Shown: positions 1-10,859, counted from the stretch's first letter. The stretch: 64,000 nucleotides of DNA from Modicisalibacter coralii (GCF_004117855.1 NZ_QWBW01000008.1:158219-222218); one strand, 5' to 3'. Numbers and translations are program-made. The notes: generated by a model from the sequence alone, not told the origin.

Positions 1-1
1 C

Positions 2-586
2 CTGCTCCAGCGACGCCGGGATTTCGGCGGCGGTTTCCGCCTGGCGGTCAGCGCGTTTCTCGAGGTGCTCTTCTCGATTCTCATCGCGCCGTTGATGATG
101 GCCTTCCACGCCTGGTTCGTGGTCAGCGTGCTCGCCGGGCGCACCGTGTCATGGAGTTCGCAGGTCCGTGGCGGTCGCCTGATCCCGTGGCGCGTGGCGT
201 GGCGGCGCACCGGGGCGATGACCCTGCTGGGCCTGCTCTGGGGCGGCGTGAGTTATTACTACGCTCCGTTGTTCTTCTGGTGGCTGTCGCCGGTATTGCT
301 GGGCATGGTCGCCTCCGCACCGCTGCTGCGCTACACCAGCAGCATCCGGGCCGGTGAGTGGCTGCAGCGCCACCGCCTGGTGTGCATCCCCGCCGAGGTC
401 AATCCGCCCTGGGTGCTCACGCGGCTGGAGCAGCTCGAGGCGAATCCGCCGAGCGACGAGGCGGCCGATGTCGATGCGGCATCGCTGCTGCCCGAGACCG
501 AGCGGCGTCAGACGATGCCCACCCAGTCGCTCAAGGCCTGGTGGGGGTTGGGTGGGGCCAAGCCACCGGCGGCGGAAAGCGCTTAG
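2..586 (+). CDS. opgH: Glucans biosynthesis glucosyltransferase H, C-terminal part (cut by window edge)
   Basis: This is the last 194 residues of an inner-membrane glucosyltransferase that builds the beta-1,2 backbone of osmoregulated periplasmic glucans from UDP-glucose. The frame is open to the left edge, so the catalytic glycosyltransferase-2 domain and first membrane segments lie outside the window. What is visible is the family's C-terminal part: membrane segments around residues 22-50 (LEVLFSILIAPLMMAFHAWF) and 75-105 (a Trp/Tyr-rich stretch), then the cytoplasmic tail with RLVCIPAEVNPPWVLTRLE, typical of OpgH/MdoH. The tail ends in an Ala/Pro/Glu-rich extension. The partner opgG would normally lie upstream, outside the window. 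The identification rests on my recall of the family's C-terminal motifs. Confidence 0.85.
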   Translation: MLQRRRDFGGGFRLAVSAFLEVLFSILIAPLMMAFHAWFVVSVLAGRTVSWSSQVRGGRLIPWRVAWRRTGAMTLLGLLWGGVSYYYAPLFFWWLSPVLLGMVASAPLLRYTSSIRAGEWLQRHRLVCIPAEVNPPWVLTRLEQLEANPPSDEAADVDAASLLPETERRQTMPTQSLKAWWGLGGAKPPAAESA

Positions 587-634
587 GCGATTAAGGTCTA
601 GCCAAATTTCCACAAATAACTTCATGATATAAAG

Positions 635-682
635 CATGGCGGTCAAAATGCGCACTGAATCTCTTTCAGCCGCAGGACCGCC

Positions 683-685
<3 letters not shown>
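635..685 (+). promoter_or_regulatory. Inverted repeat that could pair with the ribosome binding site of the downstream transporter
   Basis: CATGGCGGTC (635-644) is the exact reverse complement of GACCGCCATG (676-685), which covers the end of the Shine-Dalgarno region and the ATG of the gene at 683. A -10-like TATAAA lies at 628-633, with no convincing -35. If transcription starts at or before 635 the leader could fold over its own start codon; if it starts near 640 part of the left arm is lost. The repeat is seen directly; the regulatory role is inference. Confidence 0.35.
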
Positions 686-2452
<1,767 letters not shown>

Positions 2453-2522
2453 GGCGTGGCGTCGGGTGGCGTGATAGGCTGTGCCGTTCCTGTTCCATCC
2501 ACACGGCGCCGAGGAGAATGGC

Positions 2523-3191
2523 ATGGCACGCGAGCCACGGGTGATCGAACCCGCTAACGGGCAGGCGGCGGACGCCGCGCTGATTCTGCTGCACGGCCTG
2601 GGGGCCGACGGCAGCGACTTCGAACCGCTGGTGCCGGCGCTCGGCCTGCCGCGCGAGCTGGCCCTGCGGGTCGTCCTGCCGCACGCCCCGGTCCGGGCGG
2701 TGACCGTCAACGGCGGCATGCGCATGCCGGCCTGGTACGACATCCTCGAGATGGACCTGTCGCGCAAGATCGACGTCGAGCAGCTCGAGGCCTCGGCGGC
2801 GACCGTGCAGGCCCTGATCGATGCCCAGCGCGAGGCGGGCATCGACAGCCGGCGGATCGTGATCGCCGGCTTCTCCCAGGGCGGGGCGGTCGCCTATCAG
2901 GCGGCGTTGACCTATCCGCACCGGCTCGCCGGCCTGCTGGCGATGTCCACCTACTTCGCCACCGGTGACACGCTCGACGTCGCCGAGGCCAATCGCGACC
3001 TGGCGGTCGAGGTGCACCACGGCACCTTCGATCCGATCGTTCCCGAATCGCTGGGGCGGGCCGGCTACGAGCGGGCGCGTGAGCTGGGCCTGCCGGCGCA
3101 CTATCGCAGCTACCCGATGGCCCATGCCCTGTGCCCGCAGCAGATCGCCGATATCGGCGGCTGGCTGAAGCGGCGCCTGCCCACCGCCTGA
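2523..3191 (+). CDS. Carboxylesterase/phospholipase of the alpha/beta hydrolase superfamily (YpfH/carboxylesterase 2 type)
   Basis: This 222-residue cytoplasmic serine hydrolase matches the small carboxylesterase/lysophospholipase family. The nucleophile elbow GFSQGG (about residues 115-120) gives the catalytic Ser; the acid is expected in the GTFDPIVP segment (about 168-175), and the His in the C-terminal YPMAHALCPQQ motif. HGLGADGSDFEPLV near the N-terminus is the oxyanion-hole region. I place the start at 2523 because GAGGAG (2511-2516) lies six bases before that ATG; an in-frame upstream extension to 2481 would add residues not seen in the family. It converges on the fructokinase gene with 33 bases between, where I see no clear terminator. 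Confidence 0.85.
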   Translation: MAREPRVIEPANGQAADAALILLHGLGADGSDFEPLVPALGLPRELALRVVLPHAPVRAVTVNGGMRMPAWYDILEMDLSRKIDVEQLEASAATVQALIDAQREAGIDSRRIVIAGFSQGGAVAYQAALTYPHRLAGLLAMSTYFATGDTLDVAEANRDLAVEVHHGTFDPIVPESLGRAGYERARELGLPAHYRSYPMAHALCPQQIADIGGWLKRRLPTA

Positions 3192-3224
3192 TCGCGTTCT
3201 TGTGCGGCGGGCGACGGCTCTGTT

Positions 3225-4205
3225 CTATTCCAGGCTGCCCTTGAGCTGATCGAGATCCGCCTTCGAGGGCAGCGACGCATAGGCCCCGGGGCGGGTCACG
3301 GCGTGAGCGCCGCAGCGACAGGCCACGTCCACCGCCCGTTCGAGACGCGGCGTGTCGTCGCACCAGGCGGCGAACGCACCGGCATCGACGTCGTCTTCGG
3401 CGAGCATGGCGAGCAGCCCGCCGATGAAGGCATCGCCGCCGGCGGTGGTATCCACGGCCCGGACCGCCGGCGGCGTGACCGTGAGCCGCTGATTGAGCCG
3501 GTGAACCTCCACGGGCGCGGCGCCGTCGGTGATCACGATCAGCTTCACCCCGGCGGCGAAGCGTTGATTGAGCCAGGCGTCCACCGGATGATCGCCACGC
3601 AGCGCCTCGACCTCGTCCCGCGAGAGCTTGAGCAGGTCGGCGCGATCGAGCAGCGCCGTGGCCAGGCCGATATCCACCTGGCCCTCGGGCCACAGGTTGT
3701 GGCGCAGATTGGCGTCGACACTGACCAGGCTGCCCGAGCGCCGCGCGATGTCGGCCAGCGCCAGGGTGGTCTCGGCGATCGCCTCTTCGGTGAGGCTGTT
3801 GCTGCACAGGTGGACGATCGCCGGCTCGGCGAAGATCCCCGCCGGCAGGTGCTCGAGGCGATATAGCAGATCGGCGGCGGGCGGACGGTAGAAATCGAAG
3901 GTCCGCTCGCCGTCGGCGTCGCGGGAGACGAAGGCCAGGGCGGTGCGGGCCTCCGTCGTCACCCTCACGCCCGAGGTGTCGACGCCGTGGCTGGCCATCT
4001 CGGCGGTCAGCAGGCGGCCGAAGCGGTCGTCGCCGACCATGCCCAGGAAGTGGCTTTCCACGCCGAGCCTGGCACAGGCCACGGCGACGTTGGCCGGCGC
4101 GCCGCCGGCATAGGGCGTGAAGGTCTCCGTGCCGCCGGTGTCGTCGCCGAGCCGGCTGGAGAGCATGTCGACGAGTGCTTCGCCGAAGGCGATGACGGGA
4201 ATCAT
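3225..4205 (-). CDS. Fructokinase-like PfkB-family sugar kinase
   Basis: This 326-residue ribokinase-family (PfkB) kinase most likely phosphorylates fructose to fructose-6-phosphate, which the product of the gene just upstream (pgi) turns into glucose-6-phosphate. Visible motifs: GEALVDML at the N-terminus, the sugar-binding YAGGAPANVAVACARLG (about residues 32-48, PfkB signature 1), and DTTAGGDAFIGGLL (about 251-264, signature 2 with the catalytic Asp). The usual GAGD is AGGD here, which the PROSITE pattern still allows. The ATG overlaps the pgi stop in ATGA (4202-4205), so the two are translationally coupled. Another ketose or a nucleoside is possible as substrate, but the pgi linkage favours fructose. 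Confidence 0.85.
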   Translation of the reverse strand: MIPVIAFGEALVDMLSSRLGDDTGGTETFTPYAGGAPANVAVACARLGVESHFLGMVGDDRFGRLLTAEMASHGVDTSGVRVTTEARTALAFVSRDADGERTFDFYRPPAADLLYRLEHLPAGIFAEPAIVHLCSNSLTEEAIAETTLALADIARRSGSLVSVDANLRHNLWPEGQVDIGLATALLDRADLLKLSRDEVEALRGDHPVDAWLNQRFAAGVKLIVITDGAAPVEVHRLNQRLTVTPPAVRAVDTTAGGDAFIGGLLAMLAEDDVDAGAFAAWCDDTPRLERAVDVACRCGAHAVTRPGAYASLPSKADLDQLKGSLE

Positions 4206-5875
4206 GAACGCTTTCCCTGAGTGGTGGATTGGCTCTTGCCCTTGCCCCGGCCTTCACGCTTGGCGGCGGTGGTGTCGCCGCCCTGGTTGCCGGGGAAGTG
4301 CTGACGGACCAGGGCCAGCAGGCCCTGGGTCGAGGCGTCGAAATCCTGGACCCGCTCGTCGATGCGCTCGCTGATCTCGCCGGCGATGCGCTTGCCGAGC
4401 TGGACGCCCCACTGGTCGAAGGAGTTGATGTTCCAGATCACCCCCTGGACGAACACCTTGTGCTCGTAGAGCGCGATCAGCGCGCCGAGGTTGCGCGGCG
4501 TCAGCTCGTCGAGCAACAGGGTGCTCGACGGGCGGTTGCCCGGGCAGCTGTAGGGGTCGAGCTGGCTGCCCTGCTGGCTGCCCTCCATGAAGGCGTTGGC
4601 CTGGGCCAGCATGTTGGTGAGCAGGGCGAAGTGGTGCTCCTCCATGCCCTCGTCGGGCTTGAGCGAGGCGATGAAGTCGATCGGCACGTAGCGGGTGCCC
4701 TGGTGGAGCAACTGGAAGAAGGCGTGCTGGCCGTTGGAGCCGGTCTGGCCCCAGACGATCGGCCCGGTCTTGTAGTCGACCGGGTGGCCGAAGATGTCCA
4801 CCGACTTGCCGTTGGACTCCATGTCGAGCTGCTGGAGGAAGGCCGGCAACTGATGCAGGGCCTGATCGTAGGGCACGATGGCGTGGGTCTCGGCACCGTG
4901 GAAGTTGATGTACCAGATGCCGATCAGCGCCATCAGTACCGGCATGTTGCGGTCGTTGGGCGCCTCGATGAAGTGGCGGTCCATCTCGTAGGCGCCCTCG
5001 AGCAGCTCCATGAAGCCGTCGAAGCCGATCGACAGGGCGATGGGCAGGCCGATCGACGACCACATCGAATAGCGCCCGCCGACCCAGGCCCAGAACTCGA
5101 AGACGTTCTCCTCGCGGATGCCGAATTCCATGGCCGCCTTGCGGTTGGTGGAAGCGGCGATGAAATGGGCGCCGACGTCGGCGTCCTCGCCGGCGTTGTC
5201 GAGGAACCAGCGCCGCGCGGTCTTGGCGTTGAGCAGCGTCTCCTGGGTGGAGAAGGTCTTGGTCGAGACGATGAACAGCGTGGTCGCCGGGTCGAGCCGG
5301 CGCAGGACCTTCTGGATGTGGGCGCCGTCGACGTTGGAGACGAAGTGGAAGTTGAGGTCCTGGTTGCGATACTCGAGCAGGGCCCGGCAGGCCATGTTGG
5401 GCCCCAGGTCCGAACCGCCGATGCCGATGTTGACCACGTCCTTGATGCGCTTGCCGCTGTAACCCTGCCAGCTGCCGTCGCGCACGGCCTCGGAGAAGGC
5501 GCGGATCTGCTCGCGGGTACGCTTGATCTCGGGCATCACGTCCTTGCCGTCGACCATCAGCGGGGCGTCACCCTGGTTGCGCAGGGCGGTATGCAGCACC
5601 GGGCGGTTCTCGGTGACGTTGATGATGTCGCCGGAGAACATCTGCGCGCGACGCTGTACCAGCGCCGAGTGATCGGCGAGTTCGAGCAGCTTGTCCAGCA
5701 CCGTGTCCGAGATGTGGTGCTTGGAGTAGTCGAGGAACAGCCCCCCGACACGCAGGCTCATCTTGTCGAAGCGCGCCGGATCGGCGCTGAAATAATCGCG
5801 GATGCGGTCGTTGGCGGTTTCCCGGTGGAGCGTCTCGAGGGCCTGCCAGGTGACGCTGCGGGTGAGTTGGAACAT
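4202..5875 (-). CDS. pgi: Glucose-6-phosphate isomerase
   Basis: Interconverts glucose-6-phosphate and fructose-6-phosphate in the cytoplasm. The 557 residues match the usual length of about 550. Family motifs are clear: IGIGGSDLGPNMA, the STKTFSTQETL phosphate-binding loop, the GRYSMWSSIGLPIALSIG signature, the catalytic-His segment GAETHAIVPYDQ, and the basic C-terminal tail (KREGRGKGKS). I choose the ATG at 5875 (MFQLTRSVTWQAL) because it matches the family start and is preceded by AGAGGA; the reading frame continues to 5977, but that stretch holds the promoter-like inverted repeat. First gene of a two-gene operon with the fructokinase, coupled by ATGA. With edd and glk next door, it lets fructose enter the Entner-Doudoroff route. 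Confidence 0.96.
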   Translation of the reverse strand: MFQLTRSVTWQALETLHRETANDRIRDYFSADPARFDKMSLRVGGLFLDYSKHHISDTVLDKLLELADHSALVQRRAQMFSGDIINVTENRPVLHTALRNQGDAPLMVDGKDVMPEIKRTREQIRAFSEAVRDGSWQGYSGKRIKDVVNIGIGGSDLGPNMACRALLEYRNQDLNFHFVSNVDGAHIQKVLRRLDPATTLFIVSTKTFSTQETLLNAKTARRWFLDNAGEDADVGAHFIAASTNRKAAMEFGIREENVFEFWAWVGGRYSMWSSIGLPIALSIGFDGFMELLEGAYEMDRHFIEAPNDRNMPVLMALIGIWYINFHGAETHAIVPYDQALHQLPAFLQQLDMESNGKSVDIFGHPVDYKTGPIVWGQTGSNGQHAFFQLLHQGTRYVPIDFIASLKPDEGMEEHHFALLTNMLAQANAFMEGSQQGSQLDPYSCPGNRPSSTLLLDELTPRNLGALIALYEHKVFVQGVIWNINSFDQWGVQLGKRIAGEISERIDERVQDFDASTQGLLALVRQHFPGNQGGDTTAAKREGRGKGKSQSTTQGKRS

Positions 5876-5916
5876 GGGGGGCGTGTCCTCTTGTTGTCCG
5901 TTTTGCTTGCTGGGCC

Positions 5917-5956
5917 TTGTACGAAAACTGTCTGCGCTCGTCGCCTTTTCGTACAA
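5917..5956. promoter_or_regulatory. Perfect 11-bp inverted repeat upstream of pgi
   Basis: TTGTACGAAAA (5917-5927) and TTTTCGTACAA (5946-5956) are exact reverse complements separated by 18 bases, with centres about 29 bp (roughly three helical turns) apart. They lie 42-81 bases upstream of the pgi start in a stretch with lower GC than its surroundings. Such spacing suits two operator boxes bound by one regulator better than an RNA terminator, because no U-run follows. I cannot name the regulator; a sugar-responsive repressor is an inference from the neighbours. Confidence 0.45.
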
Positions 5957-6082
5957 ACCCTGGATGAATCGTGTCACCCGATCTTCTCAGAGGGCCTGAC
6001 GCTTGTCACCGGGCGCTCGCCGGCTGCGCCGAGCCTGTGGCCTCGTGCCACCTGGCCGTCACCGCCACCGGGCGCCGAGGGG

Positions 6083-6958
6083 TCATGCCACGCGCTGCCC
6101 GCGGGATTCCTCGAGCAGGGCGAACCAGGTGGCACGATCGATGGCATGGCTGCCATCCGCGGCCAGCTCGCGGATGCGCGACTCGCGCAGGGTGCCGATC
6201 ACCGGTACCGGGCCGCCGGGTATCCGGCGCAGCCAGGCCAGTGCCAGTCCGGCGCGGCTGACCTGATACTCCTCGGCGAGTCGGGTCAGCGAATCGCCCA
6301 GCACGTCCTCGAAGACCGTGCCGCCCCCCAGCGGCGACCAGGCCAGGGGCCGCTGGCCGTCGTGAAGGACGGCATCGTAGCGGCCGTCGAACAGCGGTTC
6401 GGCGTGAGCCAGAGAGAGTTCCAGCTGATGGGCCACCAGCGGGTGGCGCATGGCGTCCTGCAGGCGCCGCCACTGCTCGGGGAGGAAGTTGGAGACCCCC
6501 ACGGCGCCGACCTTGCCGCTGTCGATGGCGTCGTCCAGGGCCGCGGCGGTGGCCTCGACCTCGATCAGCGGGTCGGGGCGGTGGAGCAGGAAGTGATCCA
6601 GACGCGCGACGTTCAGCCGCGACAGTGCGGCGTCGATGGCCGCCTTCAGATACGCCGGCGAGGTGTCGTAGTGCTTGACGCCGTGACCGGAGTCGTCGAG
6701 CTGGGGCAGCACGATGTCGGCCTTGGTCACCACGCGGACCCGGGCGGCCAGCGCCGGGCGGGCGCGCAGCGCCTCGCCGAAGCGTGTCTCGCCGGCGCCC
6801 TTGCCATAGATGTCGGCGTGGTCGAACCAGTGGAGCCCCTCGTCGAGGCGTGCCTCGATCCAGTCGGCCAGCCGCGCCGGGGTGTTCAGGGTATGGGCCT
6901 CGTGGAGGCGCATCATGCCCAGCAGGAAGGGCACGTCGAAATCCAGGGAATCGCTCAT
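6083..6958 (-). CDS. Aldo/keto reductase (YdhF-like)
   Basis: A 291-residue (alpha/beta)8 NADPH-dependent oxidoreductase. Motifs: the catalytic Asp/Tyr segment WFDHADIYGKG (about residues 43-53), the catalytic Lys in VVTKADI, HRPDPLIEVE, the GVSNF loop, and a C-terminal cofactor segment VPVIGTL. It ends the minus-strand sugar operon, and its ATG overlaps the stop of the mutarotase gene (ATGA, 6955-6958). Its substrate is unknown; co-transcription with edd, glk and the mutarotase suggests a sugar-derived aldehyde or ketone, which is an inference. A much longer open frame continues upstream in this frame, but it is the shadow of the mutarotase gene. Confidence 0.85.
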   Translation of the reverse strand: MSDSLDFDVPFLLGMMRLHEAHTLNTPARLADWIEARLDEGLHWFDHADIYGKGAGETRFGEALRARPALAARVRVVTKADIVLPQLDDSGHGVKHYDTSPAYLKAAIDAALSRLNVARLDHFLLHRPDPLIEVEATAAALDDAIDSGKVGAVGVSNFLPEQWRRLQDAMRHPLVAHQLELSLAHAEPLFDGRYDAVLHDGQRPLAWSPLGGGTVFEDVLGDSLTRLAEEYQVSRAGLALAWLRRIPGGPVPVIGTLRESRIRELAADGSHAIDRATWFALLEESRGQRVA

Positions 6959-7842
6959 CGGGCGGTCTCGTCGCGGCTGATCGTGGTCGCCAGCAGATGC
7001 TGGGCACCGGGCACCAGCCATACCGGGTCGAGGCGCGTGCAGGCCGCCTCGACGCAGACGAAACGGTGGCCGGCCTCGCCGGGTACGTCGTCGGGGGGTG
7101 CGTCGTCGGGCTGCCAGACCACCGTCGAATCGCTGCCCTGCTTGGCGATGCGCAGGCGGCGCCGGCCGTCGTCGAGGACCGTCTCGCGGTTGGACTGGTA
7201 GATGCGATCGACCGCGCCGCGGATGCCCAGTTCGCCCTGCTGGACGTGCTCGGCGAAGTCCTCGAGCTTGTCCAGGTAGCGCGCCCCGGCGAGCCCCTCG
7301 ACCCGACAGGCATGGCTGTGGGCGACGGCGAAATAGCTGTGCAGGGCGGCGGTCAGCTTGACCGGCGTCTCGCCGCGATGCTCGGTGATCAGTTCGACCT
7401 GCAGGCGCTGGGCGTTGGCGCGGATCACCGCACGCGGCACGAGTTGGCTGTGCAGGCGCTCGACGGGGGAGAGGTGCACCTCGACGCCTTCGGCGTGCTC
7501 GTCGGCGGCGTCGAGCCGCCACTCGGCCTTGCGCGCCGGACCGTGCATCGGTCCCGAGTGGTCCGGCGACTCGTCGGCGAAACGCTCGTCGGCGAACCAC
7601 GGCCAGCACAGCGGAATGCCGCCGCGAATCGCCCCGGGCAGGTCCTGGGGCGTGGGGGTCACCCACAGCCAATCGTCGACCGATTCGCCGGCCGGACGAT
7701 AATGAAGCACCTGGGCGCCCTGCAACGACACCGCCAGCTCCCCCCAGGGCTCGTTGGCCAGCCATACCTCGCGGCCGGCCCACTCGGCGCGGCGCTGGCC
7801 GTGGGTCGCGTCGAGCAACTCGCGCAGGGATGCCGGAATCAT
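6955..7842 (-). CDS. yeaD: D-hexose-6-phosphate mutarotase (YeaD/aldose 1-epimerase family)
   Basis: Speeds alpha/beta anomer exchange of glucose-6-phosphate (family knowledge), which fits between glucokinase and the enzymes that use one anomer. The 295 residues show the family's GGIPLCWPWFADE segment (about residues 74-86), PMHGPARKAEW with a His/Arg of the active site, the SYFAVAHSHACRVEGL segment with the second active-site His region, and the C-terminal RFVCVEAA with its conserved Glu. The start at 7842 is decided by a strong GAGGAGGT just upstream, inside the end of glk, and by the ATGA overlap with the glk stop (7839-7842). Coupled to the aldo/keto reductase by a second ATGA. Confidence 0.88.
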   Translation of the reverse strand: MIPASLRELLDATHGQRRAEWAGREVWLANEPWGELAVSLQGAQVLHYRPAGESVDDWLWVTPTPQDLPGAIRGGIPLCWPWFADERFADESPDHSGPMHGPARKAEWRLDAADEHAEGVEVHLSPVERLHSQLVPRAVIRANAQRLQVELITEHRGETPVKLTAALHSYFAVAHSHACRVEGLAGARYLDKLEDFAEHVQQGELGIRGAVDRIYQSNRETVLDDGRRRLRIAKQGSDSTVVWQPDDAPPDDVPGEAGHRFVCVEAACTRLDPVWLVPGAQHLLATTISRDETAR

Positions 7843-8807
7843 GTCACCTCCTCGTTGTGCAATGCCTCGCAGGCGCCCAGCAGCCCCGTCCAGGGTGCCG
7901 TGACCACCCACACCGGAATGTCGGCATTGTAAGCGCTCATGCGGCCCTTGTCGGCAAAGGCGCGGCGGAAGTCGCTGTCCGGCAGCCAGTCGAGCAGGCG
8001 CGGCACGATCCCGCCGCACAGGTAGACGCCGCCACGCGCGCCCAGGGTCAGGGCCGCGTCGCCGCAGACGTCACCCAGTATCTTGAGAAAGCGCAGCACG
8101 CTGGCCTCGGCCAGGCTCTCGCCGTCCCGCGCCGCCTGGGTGACCTGAGCGGGGCTGTCGAAGCGCGTTTCCGCGCCCTGCAGTCGGGCGAAGGCGTGAT
8201 ACAGGTCGAGCAGCCCCTGGCCGCAGAGCAGGCGTTCCACCGAGACGCGCCCGTAGCAGTCGCGGAAGTAGGGCAGCAGTTGCTGTTCGACGGCATCGGT
8301 GGGCGCGAAGGTCACGTGGCCCCCCTCGGTGGACAGCGGAATCCAGGCGTGACGGCCGGGGAAGAGGCCGGCCACGCCCAGCCCGGTGCCGGGGCCGATC
8401 ACCAGGCAGGCACGATGCGCCTCGGCCTCGCCGCTGCCCACCGGGACCAGGTCGTCGGCGGCGACATGGGGGACGCCGAGGGCCTGGGCGGTGAAGTCGT
8501 TGATCACCTTGAACAGGGTCAGGTCCAGCGCCGCCTGGACCTGGCGCTTGGAGAAGCGCCAGGCGTTGTTGGTCATACGCACTTCGTCGTCGTGGACCGG
8601 GCAGGCGAAGGCCAGACAGGCCTCCTGCGGCACGGACGCGTCGCTCACCCCGGCCGCCTCGAGGTAGGCGTGGATCGCCGCCTCGAGGGTCGGGTAGTCG
8701 GCGCAGGCCAGGGTACGGATCTCGTAGGGCGCGAAATCCCCCGGCCGCACCAGGGCGAAGCGGGCGTTGGTACCACCGATGTCACCGATCAGGGCCGGAC
8801 GGCTCAT
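7839..8807 (-). CDS. glk: Glucokinase
   Basis: Phosphorylates glucose with ATP in the cytoplasm to give glucose-6-phosphate. The 322 residues match bacterial Glk (Pfam glucokinase family, not ROK): the phosphate-binding [13 protein letters not shown] (residues 8-20), the sugar-binding NNAWRFSK and the catalytic-Asp segment [13 protein letters not shown], the second phosphate loop [11 protein letters not shown] (about 138-148), the [10 protein letters not shown] segment, and [16 protein letters not shown] near the C-terminus. ATG overlaps the edd stop (ATGA, 8804-8807), and the stop overlaps the mutarotase start, so all four operon genes are translationally coupled in the order edd-glk-yeaD-akr. 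Confidence 0.95.
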   Translation of the reverse strand: MSRPALIGDIGGTNARFALVRPGDFAPYEIRTLACADYPTLEAAIHAYLEAAGVSDASVPQEACLAFACPVHDDEVRMTNNAWRFSKRQVQAALDLTLFKVINDFTAQALGVPHVAADDLVPVGSGEAEAHRACLVIGPGTGLGVAGLFPGRHAWIPLSTEGGHVTFAPTDAVEQQLLPYFRDCYGRVSVERLLCGQGLLDLYHAFARLQGAETRFDSPAQVTQAARDGESLAEASVLRFLKILGDVCGDAALTLGARGGVYLCGGIVPRLLDWLPDSDFRRAFADKGRMSAYNADIPVWVVTAPWTGLLGACEALHNEEVT

Positions 8808-10657
8808 GCCTGCCGATCCCCGTCGACGTCGCGGGCCTCGAAACCGCCGAAGGTCGCCGCGCCTTCCTCGGCGCCGCCGACCAGGCTGCGGAAGCCGGCG
8901 AACAGCTCACGACCCATGCCGTAGCGGTAGGTCTCGATGTCGGTGGTGGCCAGCTCGCGGGCCTGCCATTCGGCATCGTCGACCAGCGCCCTGAGTTCGC
9001 CGCGTTCGGGGTCGAGGCGCACCACGTCGCCGTCGCGCAGCCGCGCGAGCGGGCCGCCGTCGTAGGCCTCCGGGGTTACGTGGATCGCCGCCGGGACCTT
9101 GCCCGAGGCGCCGGACATGCGCCCGTCGGTGACCAGCGCGACCTTGTAGCCGCGATCCTGGAGCACGCCCAGATAGGGGGTGAGCTTGTGCAGTTCGGGC
9201 ATGCCGTTGGCGCGCGGGCCCTGGAAGCGCACGACGACGACCACGTCGCGGTCGAGCTCACCGGCGTCGAAGGCGTCCTTGAGCTCGTTCTGGTCGCTGA
9301 ACAGGCGTACCGGGGCCTCGACGCGACGGTGCTCGGGCTGAACCGCGGAGATCTTGATCACCCCCCGGCCCAGATTGCCGTCGAGCACCGCCAGCCCGCC
9401 GGTGGGCGAGAACGGGTCGCTGACCGGGCGCAGCACGTCGCGGTCCATGCTCTCGGTGGGGCCGTCGCGCCACACCAGCTCGCCGTCCTCGAGGAACGGC
9501 TCCTTGGTGTAGTCGGAGAGGTCGCCGCCGAACACGCTGGGCACGTCGCGATGGAGCAGCCCGGCGTCGAGCAGCTCGCGCATCAGGAAGCTCATGCCTC
9601 CGGCGGCCTGGAAGTGGTTCACGTCGGCCTGCCCGTTGGGGTAGATGCGGGTCATGCTGGGCACCACCGCCGAGAGTTCGGCGAAGTCGTCCCAGGTGAT
9701 GGTCAGCCCGGCGGCGCCGGCCATGGCGACCAGGTGCAGGGTGTGGTTGGTCGAGCCGCCGGAGGCCAGCAGGCCGACCATGGCGTTGACGATCGCCTTC
9801 TCGTCGATCTGCTGCCAGAACGGCCGGTAGTTGCCGCCCGGTTCGCTGTTGCGGATCGACTGCTCGGCGGCGTAGCGGGTCAGCGCCTCGCGCAGCGGGG
9901 TGCCGGGGTTGACGAAGGAGGCGCCCGGCAGGTGCAGGCCCATCATCTCCATCATCAACTGGTTGGAGTTGGCGGTACCGTAGAAGGTGCAGGTGCCGGG
10001 GCTGTGGTAGGACTCCGACTCGGCCTCGAGCAGCTCGGCGCGGCCCACCTTGCCTTCGGCGTAGAGCTGGCGGACACGGGCCTTCTCCTTGTTGGGCAGG
10101 CCGCTGGTCATCGGTCCGCCGGGGACGAAGATCGCCGGCAGGTGGCCGAAGCGCGCCGCACCGATGAACAGCCCCGGGACGATCTTGTCGCAGATGCCCA
10201 GGTACAGGGCGGCGTCGAACATGTTGTGCGACAGCGCCACCGCGGTGGCCATGGCGATCACGTCGCGGGAGAACAGCGACAGCTCCATGCCCGGCTGACC
10301 CTGGGTCACGCCGTCGCACATCGCCGGCACCCCGCCGGCGAACTGGGCGGTGGAGCCCATCTGACGGGCGGCGTCCTTGATGATGTCGGGAAAGGGGCCG
10401 AGCGGCTGATGCGCGGAGAGCATGTCGTTATATGACGAAACGATCCCCAGGTTGGCGCTGTTCATCAGCTTGAGCCGATTCTTATCCTGGCTGCCGCAGG
10501 CGGCGAAGCCGTGGGCCAGATTGCCGCAGGACAGTTCGCCGCGATGCACGCCGTGACGGTGCTGTTCCTGCATGTGTCGCTCGTATTCGGCGCGGCGCGG
10601 GGCCGAACGTTCGCGAATGCGCCGGGTGACGCTGGAGACGGTGTCGTGGACAGCCAT
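8804..10657 (-). CDS. edd: Phosphogluconate dehydratase
   Basis: Dehydrates 6-phosphogluconate to KDPG, the committed Entner-Doudoroff step. The 617 residues agree with Edd (about 605) and not with the shorter dihydroxy-acid dehydratases. Signatures of the IlvD/Edd family are visible: [35 protein letters not shown] (IlvD/Edd signature 1), [15 protein letters not shown], and [23 protein letters not shown] (signature 2). Cluster-binding Cys candidates are C54 (AACGS), C114 (AMCDG) and the Cys of GTCTF. First gene of the operon, divergent from gap across 202 bases. The partner eda (KDPG aldolase) is not in the window. Confidence 0.96.
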   Translation of the reverse strand: MAVHDTVSSVTRRIRERSAPRRAEYERHMQEQHRHGVHRGELSCGNLAHGFAACGSQDKNRLKLMNSANLGIVSSYNDMLSAHQPLGPFPDIIKDAARQMGSTAQFAGGVPAMCDGVTQGQPGMELSLFSRDVIAMATAVALSHNMFDAALYLGICDKIVPGLFIGAARFGHLPAIFVPGGPMTSGLPNKEKARVRQLYAEGKVGRAELLEAESESYHSPGTCTFYGTANSNQLMMEMMGLHLPGASFVNPGTPLREALTRYAAEQSIRNSEPGGNYRPFWQQIDEKAIVNAMVGLLASGGSTNHTLHLVAMAGAAGLTITWDDFAELSAVVPSMTRIYPNGQADVNHFQAAGGMSFLMRELLDAGLLHRDVPSVFGGDLSDYTKEPFLEDGELVWRDGPTESMDRDVLRPVSDPFSPTGGLAVLDGNLGRGVIKISAVQPEHRRVEAPVRLFSDQNELKDAFDAGELDRDVVVVVRFQGPRANGMPELHKLTPYLGVLQDRGYKVALVTDGRMSGASGKVPAAIHVTPEAYDGGPLARLRDGDVVRLDPERGELRALVDDAEWQARELATTDIETYRYGMGRELFAGFRSLVGGAEEGAATFGGFEARDVDGDRQA

Positions 10658-10695
10658 GGCAACCTCTTGTCACGGTCGGGGGTGTGAGTATGTGT

Positions 10696-10719
10696 GTAAA
10701 TTTACCAAAAAAATTACTT
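10696..10719. promoter_or_regulatory. AT-rich palindrome between edd and gap (candidate operator)
   Basis: GTAAATTTAC (10696-10705) is a perfect 10-bp palindrome, followed by AAAAAAATTACTT in an otherwise GC-rich 202-bp divergent region. It lies 39-48 bases upstream of the edd start. In gammaproteobacteria edd and gap are common targets of HexR, an RpiR-family repressor that binds AT-rich palindromes of the TGTAAT-N-ATTACA type; the resemblance is partial, so HexR is only a suggestion. No hexR gene is present in the window. Confidence 0.4.
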
Positions 10720-10859
10720 GAACGTCGTCATCCTTTGGGCCAAATTGTGGCTAAAGCGTAGGATTATTTCATCGTGGTTGCCTCCCGGGCCGGCCTCCTC
10801 CGGCAGCGGGCATGCGGCCGCGTATCGGGTTCACGTCAGTCGTATCGAAGGAGGCCACC

